The notes beneath the pieces are model-generated. The model had not been told where the DNA came from. It did not search any database and saw only the letters and a program-made list of their open reading frames with translations. Shown piece by piece: positions 44,130 through 51,674 of a stretch of DNA of 64,000 bases (positions within the stretch are counted from its first letter, which is position 1; the number at the start of each line of letters is the position of its first letter). The translations under genes were made by a program, and so were the position numbers. Location of the stretch: contig PLCN01000013.1 of assembly GCA_003134785.1 (NCBI GenBank), forward strand, positions 1 to 64,000. Reading direction: 5' to 3'. The DNA comes from Spartobacteria bacterium (GTDB lineage Bacteria; Verrucomicrobiota; Verrucomicrobiia; Chthoniobacterales; UBA10450).

Positions 44130-44600
44130 ATGGATTACGTGATTCGGCCACTCACCGCCGCGGATGAACCGGTTCTGTGGGAGATGTTGTATCAGGCCTT
44201 AAAGACGTCGGAGGACGCACCGTCTCGAGACATTATTCAGCAGCCCGAATACGCCCGCCATGTCGAGGGGTGGGGTCGCGCGGGCGACACCGGCGTCGTC
44301 GCCTACGATTCAGAGCAAACGGATGAGCTGCTCGGCGCAGTTTGGTTACGTTTCCCCACCGGCGCGCAGCGGGAAGGCGAAGGAGCGACGCCGGAACTTG
44401 CCTTCGCGGTCAAGCCAGGGCATCGCAAGCGTGGCATTGGGGCCGCACTGCTGACGCAATTGGTCAAAGCGAATCCGCAACACTCCGCCGTCTCGATCAG
44501 CGCGTCGGGGAGCAATCCGGCGGTGCGTCTCTACGAGCGCTTCGGATTCAAAATCATGCACGAAAGTCCGAGCGCAGTCCTGATGCGACGAGAGGTCTAA
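44130..44600 (+). CDS. GNAT-family N-acetyltransferase
   Basis: A 156-residue acetyltransferase. It opens with the family pattern MDYVIRPLTAADEPVLWEML, motif A is AVKPGHRKRGIGAALLTQLV (Q/RxxGxG/A for acetyl-CoA), and motif B is NPAVRLYERFGFKIMH. The substrate is unknown. Confidence 0.9.
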   Translation: MDYVIRPLTAADEPVLWEMLYQALKTSEDAPSRDIIQQPEYARHVEGWGRAGDTGVVAYDSEQTDELLGAVWLRFPTGAQREGEGATPELAFAVKPGHRKRGIGAALLTQLVKANPQHSAVSISASGSNPAVRLYERFGFKIMHESPSAVLMRREV

Positions 44601-44660
44601 GGAGATGACCTCGACCTCCGACCTATGAATGTGATCAGACCAACAGATATGACCTCCACC

Positions 44661-45137
44661 ATGAAATGTTTTCTTCTATCTCTTCTACTATCCGGACTCT
44701 TGGTTTCCGCGACTGCGGCCCAATCAACGATTTTTATTGTCCGGCATGCCGAAAAGGCCGAGAGCGGCGGCAACGATCCTGATTTGTCGGAAGCTGGCCG
44801 CGCTCGCGCGGAAGCGCTCGCGAAAATGTTGAAGGACGCTGGCATATCTGCGATCTACGCGACGGAGTTGAAGCGCACCCAACAAACGGCGGCGCCGCTG
44901 GCGAAGATGCTTCATCTCGATCCGACGATGGTCCCAGCGAAAGACTCCGCCGCGCTCATCGCGAAGGTGCGTGGATCAACGAGCAACGTCCTGGTCGTTG
45001 GCCACGGCAATACCATTCCCGACCTGATCAAGGGATTCGGTATCGCCACGCCGATTAATATCGCAGAGAACGATTACGATAATTTGTTCGTCCTCGTGCT
45101 CGAAGAAAAACCTCGCCTGATCCGCCTGCACTACTGA
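44661..45137 (+). CDS. exported histidine phosphatase
   Basis: A 158-residue enzyme of the histidine phosphatase (phosphoglycerate mutase-like) family with a Sec signal (CFLLSLLLSGLLVSATAA). The mature protein starts with STIFIVRHAEKAESGG, where the RHAEK His is phosphorylated. Other marks are LSEAGRARAEALAKML, YATELKRTQQTA and VVGHGNTIPDL with the second His. A start at 44649 adds four residues. Confidence 0.88.
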   Translation: MKCFLLSLLLSGLLVSATAAQSTIFIVRHAEKAESGGNDPDLSEAGRARAEALAKMLKDAGISAIYATELKRTQQTAAPLAKMLHLDPTMVPAKDSAALIAKVRGSTSNVLVVGHGNTIPDLIKGFGIATPINIAENDYDNLFVLVLEEKPRLIRLHY

Positions 45138-45177
45138 TGAGTCGGCTGGGGTCGCATCACGGCCCACCCCTAACCTT

Positions 45178-46314
45178 CTAGCCGCACCGACGCAGCGATA
45201 CATGAGCTGCCATCACCTTCCGATTGGCAATGGGACCCTGCGCCCAGGCTGCGATGGTTTTGGTGAAGACTTCGAGGCGCATTGTTCGCGTGGCTAGGTC
45301 TGACTTTAGCTGCCGTTCAACTTGAAGCCGCAACTCCGCATTCGGTCCGCTCTGCGCGAAATTCCACGCATCTTCGCCTTCCGCTTCCAACAAGCTCTTC
45401 TCCAGCGCTCGCAAAGCTCGCTCCAATTCTGTCAGGACCTCACGCATCTGGCCAAGGCTTGTCTGAGCACCCATGTGATTCGATTCGATGTCACTCAGGG
45501 CAAGCAGAATTTCCAAGCGCGCGACATCAATGGCCGCGTAAGCTTCCTGCACCTCGTGCCAAAGCGCGGAAAGGGCAGCATTCGCATCGGCGCGCAGATC
45601 AGGGTGCAATCGCCTAACGAGCTTGCGGTAAAGCTCCTTCACCCTCGCATCCACCCTCGCCTCTCCCTCTCCCTCTCCCTCTTCCTCTGACTCCACCTTG
45701 ATTCGCTTCTTCGCCCTCGGTCGATTGAGATTTCGCGGTTGCGCCTCTTCCAGTGGGCTTCGGAACATGTGCGACTTGAAGGCCTCGAACGTGGTCGAGT
45801 AGGCTTCGTCATCCATCTTATCCGGGTTAGTTCCGAGCGACCTTTGCACCCATTCCTGGAAGAGCGCTTCCTTTTCGAAGTCGCTCAGTTTCCTTGATGC
45901 TTCATCTCCTCCTCGAGAAGGATCGATTTCTTCTTCTTCGACCGCCGCGGAAGGATTGGCGCGGCGAAACATCACTCGCTGATAGGCGCTATGCGCGTCC
46001 TGAAAGGAGCGGCGCATTTCCATTTCGACTTCATGCACGAGCGTCTGGCAGTCACGGAGGTTCTCTTCCACTTCGCGCGCTCTGCTGAGCAGCGCACCAA
46101 ATTCGCGCGCCCGCCAGCGGACAAAAGCCGGCTTATCCTTGCGCTCAAAACGATGCCATCCGACGCGCGCATCTTCCAACCGCGCCATCGCGCGCGTGCA
46201 ATGAGCCACAGCCGTCTCTCGCAATGGCCCCTGATCGACCAGGACGATACAGCAGACGTTCAGATCATCTTTCGCTCCCGGTTTCGGTCTTGGCGCTGTG
46301 CGTTCTCGCGACAT
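45178..46314 (-). CDS. J-domain protein with coiled coils
   Basis: A 378-residue protein with a J-like domain in its middle third: VKELYRKLVRRLHPDLRADA carries the HPD motif at residues 237-239, needed to stimulate Hsp70 ATPase. Flanking regions are helical: residues 75-115 before (LRDCQTLVHEVEMEM) and 280-345 after (LTELERALRALEKSLLEAEG), with an acidic EEEGEGEGE stretch just before the J domain. This is not classic DnaJ (no G/F or zinc region); it may serve a dedicated Hsp70 such as the one at 7162. Confidence 0.8.
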   Translation of the reverse strand: MSRERTAPRPKPGAKDDLNVCCIVLVDQGPLRETAVAHCTRAMARLEDARVGWHRFERKDKPAFVRWRAREFGALLSRAREVEENLRDCQTLVHEVEMEMRRSFQDAHSAYQRVMFRRANPSAAVEEEEIDPSRGGDEASRKLSDFEKEALFQEWVQRSLGTNPDKMDDEAYSTTFEAFKSHMFRSPLEEAQPRNLNRPRAKKRIKVESEEEGEGEGEARVDARVKELYRKLVRRLHPDLRADANAALSALWHEVQEAYAAIDVARLEILLALSDIESNHMGAQTSLGQMREVLTELERALRALEKSLLEAEGEDAWNFAQSGPNAELRLQVERQLKSDLATRTMRLEVFTKTIAAWAQGPIANRKVMAAHVSLRRCG

Positions 46315-46427
46315 CGGGAGAATTTACGCAGGAGCAGCGATCGGGAAAGCATCTGGCTTGGAAAATACTCTGCAACCCGGCTCAATTTTGCTCTTCAGCT
46401 GTGGCTGTTGTCGTGCATGCTCGGCGA

Positions 46428-46933
46428 ATGCCACGCTGTCCTTGGGCTACGACTGAACCTGCCATCGCCTATCACGATGAGGAATGGGGCGTTCCTGTGC
46501 ACGATGATCGGACCCTCTTTGAATTTCTGATTCTCGAGGGCGCGCAGGCTGGGCTAAGCTGGATAACTATTCTAAAGAAGCGGGAGAATTATCGAAAAGC
46601 CTTCGACCAATTCCGCGCAGCGAAAATCGCGCGTTACGGCGCGCGCGATGTGAAACGGCTGCTGGCCGACGCCGGGATCGTGCGGAATCGCTTGAAGATC
46701 GCAGCCACAATCCAGAACGCGAAGGCGTTTCTCGCAGTGCAGGAAGAACGGGGGAGCTTTGCTGTTTACCTGTGGAGTTTTGTCGGCGGCAAGCCAAAAC
46801 AGAATCGGTGGCGGCGCATGGCCCAAGTGCCCGCGCGCACGGCAGAATCAGACGCGATGAGCCGTGAGCTGTTGCGGCGGGCATGGTCAACGATCACTTG
46901 GTGACCTGTCCACGACATTCGGAACTAAGCTGA
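46428..46933 (+). pseudogene. tag: DNA-3-methyladenine glycosylase I, internally deleted
   Basis: Tag excises 3-methyladenine. From ATG 46428 the frame begins MPRCPWATTEPAIAYHDEEW (zinc ligands Cys4, His16) and continues through FEFLILEGAQAGLSWITILK up to DAMSRELLRRA. It then should enter the 'GFKFVGxTxCYAFMQA' segment, but jumps to bases that read in another frame as GMVNDHLVTCPRHSEL (46880-46933), the proper Tag C-terminus with the remaining His and Cys ligands. About 20 codons plus a frame-changing remainder are missing. The product from the first frame would end at 46904 and lack half of its zinc site. Confidence 0.85.
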
Positions 46934-46997
46934 ACTTCGCACAAATCTCCGGTTCTCGCAGGAAGCCCTCTTCGCTCCGTCTCGATCACTCCTACGA

Positions 46998-47270
46998 GTG
47001 CCGCCGGAGGAACGAACGCAACCGGCCTTTGCGCCAGGGGCAAACATTACGTTTGACTGGCGTGATGTCAGCAGCGCGGCCAGTTATACCATTCAGGTCT
47101 CTGACCAGAGCACCTTTACAACCTCGATCGCCAATCAAACGGTCACCGCATCTTAATTCGGCAGCAGCACGCCGCCGACGAAAAGCATATGGTGGCGCGT
47201 CCGAGCTAACAGCGCCTCCGGCCTGACGGGCGCTTGGTCTGCCGCTCGGCGGTTCGAAGTGAAAAACTAA
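46998..47270 (+). pseudogene. fibronectin type III-like fragment with in-frame stop
   Basis: One frame reads AFAPGANITFDWRDVSSAAS, YTIQVSDQSTFTTSIANQTV, TAS, stop (47154), then FGSSTPPTKSIWWRVRANSA, SGLTGAWSAARRFEVKN, stop (47268). This is a complete FnIII-like domain with the usual W and Y core residues, broken by one nonsense codon (CAA to TAA would fit a Gln). There is no start codon or signal, so it is the tail end of a lost, larger secreted protein. Confidence 0.7.
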
Positions 47271-47385
47271 TAAGGCATCTCCCAGCTGTAAAAGCGAAGG
47301 GCGTCGCGCGCTGGGCAATCTTGCCGAGCTGGGCAGCGCCTTTTGTCGTAAGTGACGAAACGCAGACCACTGCTAAGTTGCGCTC

Positions 47386-47847
47386 ATGAACACCAGCTCC
47401 GATCACGCGCCAAACCTCACGCAACGTCCGCCCCGCAGTCCGCGAGTGCGTCTCGGCGGCTACATCATGTTAGCCCGCATTCTCGATAAAGGCCGAGCCG
47501 AACTCGTCGGCACGGCAGGCGAATACAAATACAACAATCCAATGGACCATCATTGGTTTCGTTTCACCGGAATCATATCCGACGCATTGAAGGCCGAGAT
47601 CGCGACCGGCAAAGGCGACGGCGAGATGCTGGCATGGATCGAGGAAAACGCTCAGCACAAACGAACGCCATGGGAGATCCAGCAATGGAGCGCCTTCCAA
47701 AACGAACGCGGACCGGATGGCGACGTAGAAACGCTGGAATTTTTCACCAAGCGCGTCGGCGACATCAGCAAGACCCGCGAAGATGTGAAAACCTGGTTCG
47801 ATTATCTCGATCTCGATGACCACATCACCTTCGGCGGCAAGGCATGA
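47386..47847 (+). CDS. DUF5069 protein
   Basis: A 153-residue soluble protein. The start region shows the DUF5069 signature LTQRPPRSPRVRLGGYIMLA, RILDKGRAELVGTAGEY and NPMDHHWFRFTGI. Later KTWFDYLDLDDHITFGGKA ends the domain. The family is common in planctomycetes and Verrucomicrobia; biochemistry unknown. Confidence 0.88.
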   Translation: MNTSSDHAPNLTQRPPRSPRVRLGGYIMLARILDKGRAELVGTAGEYKYNNPMDHHWFRFTGIISDALKAEIATGKGDGEMLAWIEENAQHKRTPWEIQQWSAFQNERGPDGDVETLEFFTKRVGDISKTREDVKTWFDYLDLDDHITFGGKA

Positions 47848-47880
47848 TTTCGGAGCGGGATCATTCCATTCGTTTCCGCC

Positions 47881-48795
47881 TCATTTTCCATGTCCGGAGG
47901 CGGAACGTCCTTTGGAACGCGATTCACAGGTGACGATGATGTAGTCGCGCAGCTCGCAAGCGGCGCGGGAAAGATGGCGATTTTTCTTCCAGAGAAGCGC
48001 GATCGTGCGCGCTGGTTTGGGTTTGCCTAACGAGCGATAGCTGACCTCAGAAGAATGCCGGCGCGCCATCGCGGGAACCAGCGAAATGCCCGCGCCGGCG
48101 GCGACAAGCGATTGAACCGTTTCCATCTGCGCGCTGCGGCAACTAATCTGCGGCGAGAATCCGCGCGCGTAACAAAACTGAAGCGTTTGCGCACCGAGGC
48201 AATGCGTGTCGGCCATGAAGATGAACTTCTCGGGCTCGAGATCGGCGTCCGAGAGGAGGCGCTTGCGCAAGAGCGGATGGCGCCGCGGCAAAACGAGCAG
48301 CAGTTCTTCGCTGAAGAGAGCGCGCACCTCCAGGCGCGGATCGGTGATGGGCAGACTAACGAGTGCAAGATCCAGCTCGTTATCCTCCAGCAGCCGCAGC
48401 GCCCGGTCCGTGGTCTCTTCGTGCATGACGGTTTCCACCGCGGGGCATCGGCGGCTGAAGCCACGAATGATCTTCGGAAGGAGATAAGGCGCGATGGTCG
48501 GCAGTGCGACGAGGTTGACCTTGCCGCGCGGCGTGCCCCGGGCATCGCCGATTTCGCGACGTGCTTCACCGATCTCATGCAGAATGCGCTCGGCGCGCAG
48601 ACGAAGAAGTTCGCCAGCGGAGGTGAGAAGGATCTGGCGCGATTTCCGTTCGAAAAGTTTTTCGCCAAGCTCGCTCTCCAGTTTTAGGATTTGCTGGCTC
48701 AATGAAGGCTGCGCCACATGACAGCTCTCGGCTGCGCGGCTAAAATTTCCGCTTTTCACGACGGCGAGAAAATAGCGGAGTTGATGGAGTTCCAT
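47881..48795 (-). CDS. oxyR: hydrogen peroxide-sensing regulator OxyR
   Basis: LysR-type regulator of 304 residues. Residues 1-60 form the winged HTH (MELHQLRYFLAVVKSGNFSR, QPSLSQQILKLESELGEKLF). The sensor domain has Cys199 and Cys208 (DTHCLGAQTLQFC), the same numbering and spacing as the redox pair of E. coli OxyR, so disulfide sensing of peroxide is likely. It is divergent from katE with an OxyR-type operator between and over its own start, implying autoregulation and katE control. Confidence 0.95.
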   Translation of the reverse strand: MELHQLRYFLAVVKSGNFSRAAESCHVAQPSLSQQILKLESELGEKLFERKSRQILLTSAGELLRLRAERILHEIGEARREIGDARGTPRGKVNLVALPTIAPYLLPKIIRGFSRRCPAVETVMHEETTDRALRLLEDNELDLALVSLPITDPRLEVRALFSEELLLVLPRRHPLLRKRLLSDADLEPEKFIFMADTHCLGAQTLQFCYARGFSPQISCRSAQMETVQSLVAAGAGISLVPAMARRHSSEVSYRSLGKPKPARTIALLWKKNRHLSRAACELRDYIIVTCESRSKGRSASGHGK

Positions 48796-48841
48796 AGCCG
48801 GTGCCTATCGTCTTGATAGGCAAACAGTCTTTCCTGCCTAT
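48794..48841. promoter_or_regulatory. OxyR operator between oxyR and katE
   Basis: Half-sites in exact 11-bp register: ATAG at 48794, CTAT at 48805, ATAG at 48816, a degenerate GTCT at 48827 and CTAT at 48838. The first four match the published OxyR consensus of four ATAG/CTAT half-sites with N7 spacing. The centre is the perfect palindrome GCCTATC-N5-GATAGGC (48803-48821). The site overlaps the oxyR start codon and ends 52 bp before katE. Confidence 0.8.
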
Positions 48842-48893
48842 TGCGGAATTCGATACTTTGCGAGCACTTATTCGATCAACCCGAGGAAAGCAT

Positions 48894-51086
48894 ATGAAGA
48901 AAAGCCACCCGAAGAAAACCGGCAAGAGCACTCAGAACATCAAAGTCGAGGCCCTCGCGGAAGTGACGCCGAATCCAGATGGAACGCGCCTTACGACCAA
49001 TCAGGGCCTCGTGATTAACGACGACACCAACTCGCTCAAGGGCGGTGAGCGCGGGCCGTCCCTTCTGGAAGATTTTCATCTGCGCGAGAAGATCACGCAC
49101 TTCGATCACGAGCGGATTCCCGAGCGCGTGGTCCATGCCCGCGGCGCCGCTGCTCACGGTTTTTTCCAATGTTACAAAGGCAATTCCGAGCTGACGAAAG
49201 CCGGCTTTCTGACTGATCCATCGCGCAAGACGCCGGTTTTTGTTCGCTTCTCGACGGTCGCCGGTTCGCGCGGCTCGTCGGACCTGGCGCGCGACGTGCG
49301 CGGGTTCGCGGTCAAGTTCTACACCGATGAAGGCATCTTCGACCTCGTCGGCAATAATATTCCGGTCTTCTTCATTCAAGATGCGATCAAATTCCCCGAT
49401 TTCATCCATGCGGTGAAGCCGGAGCCGAACAACGAAATTCCGCAGGCTGCTTCCGCGCACGACACGTTTTACGACTTCATCTCGCTGTCGCCGGAAACCC
49501 TGCACATGCTGATGTGGGTCATGTCGGATCGCGCGATCCCGCGCAGCTTCCGCATGATCGAAGGCTTCGGCATTCACACTTTTCGTTTCATCAACGCGGC
49601 CGGCAAATCGCGATTCGTGAAGTTTCATTGGAAGCCGCTACTCGGCATGCATTCCGTTCTTTGGGATGAAGCGCAGAAGATTTCCGGGACCGATCCCGAT
49701 TTCCACCGGCGCGATCTGTGGGACACGATCGCGAATGGCGGCGTGGCGGAATGGGAATTCGGCGTCCAGGTCGTGGAAGAAAAGGATGAGCACAAATTCG
49801 ATTTTGATTTGCTCGATCCAACCAAGATCATTCCCGAAGAAATGGTGCCGGTGCAGCGCATCGGAAAGCTGACCCTCAATCGCAATCCCGATAATTTTTT
49901 TGCGGAAACCGAGCAGGTAGCGTTTCACCCGGGCCATCTGGTGCCGGGCATCGATTTCACAGACGATCCGCTGCTCCAGGGCCGCCTGTTCTCGTACACC
50001 GATACGCAACTCACCCGGCTCGGCGGTCCGAATTTCGCGCAGATCCCAATCAATCGACCGACCTGTCCGATGCACAATAATCAGCGCGACGGCCACATGC
50101 AGCAGATCATCAATCCCGGTGACGCGAGCTATCATCCAAACACGGTGGGCGGCGGTTGCCCGATGCAAGCCCGCGAAAACATGGGCGCCTTCGTCAGTTA
50201 CGCCGAGAAGATGAACGGGGCGAAAGTGCGCGGAAAAACGGCGAAGTTCTTCGATCACTTCAGTCAGGCCGCGCTCTTCTTCAACAGCCAGAGCGAACCG
50301 GAACAAAACCACATTACCGATGCGCTCACGTTCGAATTGGGGATGGTCAAACGGGCGGCGATTGTCGACCGGATGCTCTTTCTTCTCGCGAAAATCGACG
50401 CGGAAATGGCCAATAAGATCGCTCAAGGCCTCGGCCGGGTCGTTCCGAAATCGATCGAAGGCCGGCTCAACATGAACGTCGGCGCCGATGCCGGAAAAGA
50501 GACCGAGACGAAGCCGGTCAAGAAATCGAGTTTCACCTCGCCCGCCCTCAGCATGGCGAACACCGTCAAGGACACGATCAAGACCCGCAAAATCGCATTC
50601 CTCGCCGGCGATGGCGTGGATGAGGAATCGCTCGCCGCGATGAAAAAGGCCCTAACGAGTGAAGGAGCTATTGTCGCTGTCATCGCCCCGCACGGCGGTA
50701 CGATCAAAGGCTCGAAGGGCGGTCAGATCCCGGTGGACTTCAGCCTGCTGAATGCGGCGTCCGTCCTATTCGACGCGGTTTATGTTCCGGGCGGGGCCGA
50801 TAGCGTTGCGGCCGTGCGAGCGGACGCAAAGTCGATCCATTTCATGAACGAAATGTATAAGCATTGCAAAGCCATCGCCGCGACCGGCGAAGGCGTGGAG
50901 CTGATCCGAGCGTCGTCCATCAAAATGAATGACAAGGCGAAAGGGAAAAACGACAAAACCGATCCCGCGCTCATCGTAGAAGAAAATGGCGACGCGAAGA
51001 AAATCTCCGCGAAATTCATCAAAGCGATCGCCCAGCATCGAAACTGGGACCGGGAGAAAATCGCAAAGGCGACCATTCCGGCGTGA
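48894..51086 (+). CDS. katE: large-subunit haem catalase, HPII type
   Basis: Monofunctional catalase of 730 residues with a C-terminal flavodoxin/GATase-like domain. Catalytic His81 (RVVHARGAAAHG), Asn154 (LVGNNIPVFF) and haem-ligand Tyr368 (RLFSYTDTQ) have the same spacing as His128, Asn201 and Tyr415 of E. coli HPII. His345 lies where HPII His392 forms its covalent bond to the Tyr. Residues about 585-730 form the DJ-1/GATase-like domain (KIAFLAGDGVDEESLAAMKK). ATG 48894 follows GAGGAAAG. Divergent from oxyR. Confidence 0.97.
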   Translation: MKKSHPKKTGKSTQNIKVEALAEVTPNPDGTRLTTNQGLVINDDTNSLKGGERGPSLLEDFHLREKITHFDHERIPERVVHARGAAAHGFFQCYKGNSELTKAGFLTDPSRKTPVFVRFSTVAGSRGSSDLARDVRGFAVKFYTDEGIFDLVGNNIPVFFIQDAIKFPDFIHAVKPEPNNEIPQAASAHDTFYDFISLSPETLHMLMWVMSDRAIPRSFRMIEGFGIHTFRFINAAGKSRFVKFHWKPLLGMHSVLWDEAQKISGTDPDFHRRDLWDTIANGGVAEWEFGVQVVEEKDEHKFDFDLLDPTKIIPEEMVPVQRIGKLTLNRNPDNFFAETEQVAFHPGHLVPGIDFTDDPLLQGRLFSYTDTQLTRLGGPNFAQIPINRPTCPMHNNQRDGHMQQIINPGDASYHPNTVGGGCPMQARENMGAFVSYAEKMNGAKVRGKTAKFFDHFSQAALFFNSQSEPEQNHITDALTFELGMVKRAAIVDRMLFLLAKIDAEMANKIAQGLGRVVPKSIEGRLNMNVGADAGKETETKPVKKSSFTSPALSMANTVKDTIKTRKIAFLAGDGVDEESLAAMKKALTSEGAIVAVIAPHGGTIKGSKGGQIPVDFSLLNAASVLFDAVYVPGGADSVAAVRADAKSIHFMNEMYKHCKAIAATGEGVELIRASSIKMNDKAKGKNDKTDPALIVEENGDAKKISAKFIKAIAQHRNWDREKIAKATIPA

Positions 51087-51175
51087 CCGCGCGGAGCGGG
51101 CTGAATACAGTGCGCAAAAGGCTCTCGCTCTGCGCGCGTTGATTTAGCTAAAGTTCCGTGGGGGAGAAAATATTG

Positions 51176-51643
51176 ATGAATTACGTCTTAGCCTTCGCGG
51201 TGGGAATCGGAATCGTGGCTGGCTTGCGTTCACTGACGGCGCCGGCCGCGGTGAGCTGGGCCGCGCACGTCGGATGGTTGAACCTGCACGGCTCTCCCCT
51301 CGCATTCATGGGATCGACGTGGGCCGTTGCGATATTTTCGCTTCTGGCGGTTGGCGAATTAGTCGCGGACCTGCTGCCAAAGACTCCGAGCCGCACTGCG
51401 CCGGTGCCTTTGCTCGCGCGCCTTCTCATGGGCGGTCTCTGCGGGGCTTGCCTTTGCGCCTCGGCCCATCAGTCGTTACTCCTTGGTGCTTTGTTAGGTG
51501 GATTAGGCGGAGTGATAGGAGCCTTTGGCGGTTATAAAATCCGGCAGAGCTTAGTGACTACGCTGAACATCAAAGATATCTTCGTCGCTCTCGTCGAAGA
51601 CTTGATTGCGATCGGCGTGGCCTTCTTTCTCGTCTCGCGCTAA
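51176..51643 (+). CDS. DUF4126 membrane protein
   Basis: A 155-residue membrane protein with about four hydrophobic helices. It starts MNYVLAFAVGIGIVAGLRSL, TAPAAVSWA, and has LLAVGELVADLLPKTPSRTA and GGVIGAFGGYKIRQSLV, which match DUF4126. Function unknown. ATG 51176 is preferred over a start at 51158. Confidence 0.85.
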   Translation: MNYVLAFAVGIGIVAGLRSLTAPAAVSWAAHVGWLNLHGSPLAFMGSTWAVAIFSLLAVGELVADLLPKTPSRTAPVPLLARLLMGGLCGACLCASAHQSLLLGALLGGLGGVIGAFGGYKIRQSLVTTLNIKDIFVALVEDLIAIGVAFFLVSR

Positions 51644-51674
51644 GCGAAGGCTTCTGCCTTTTCTTGGTTCATCT

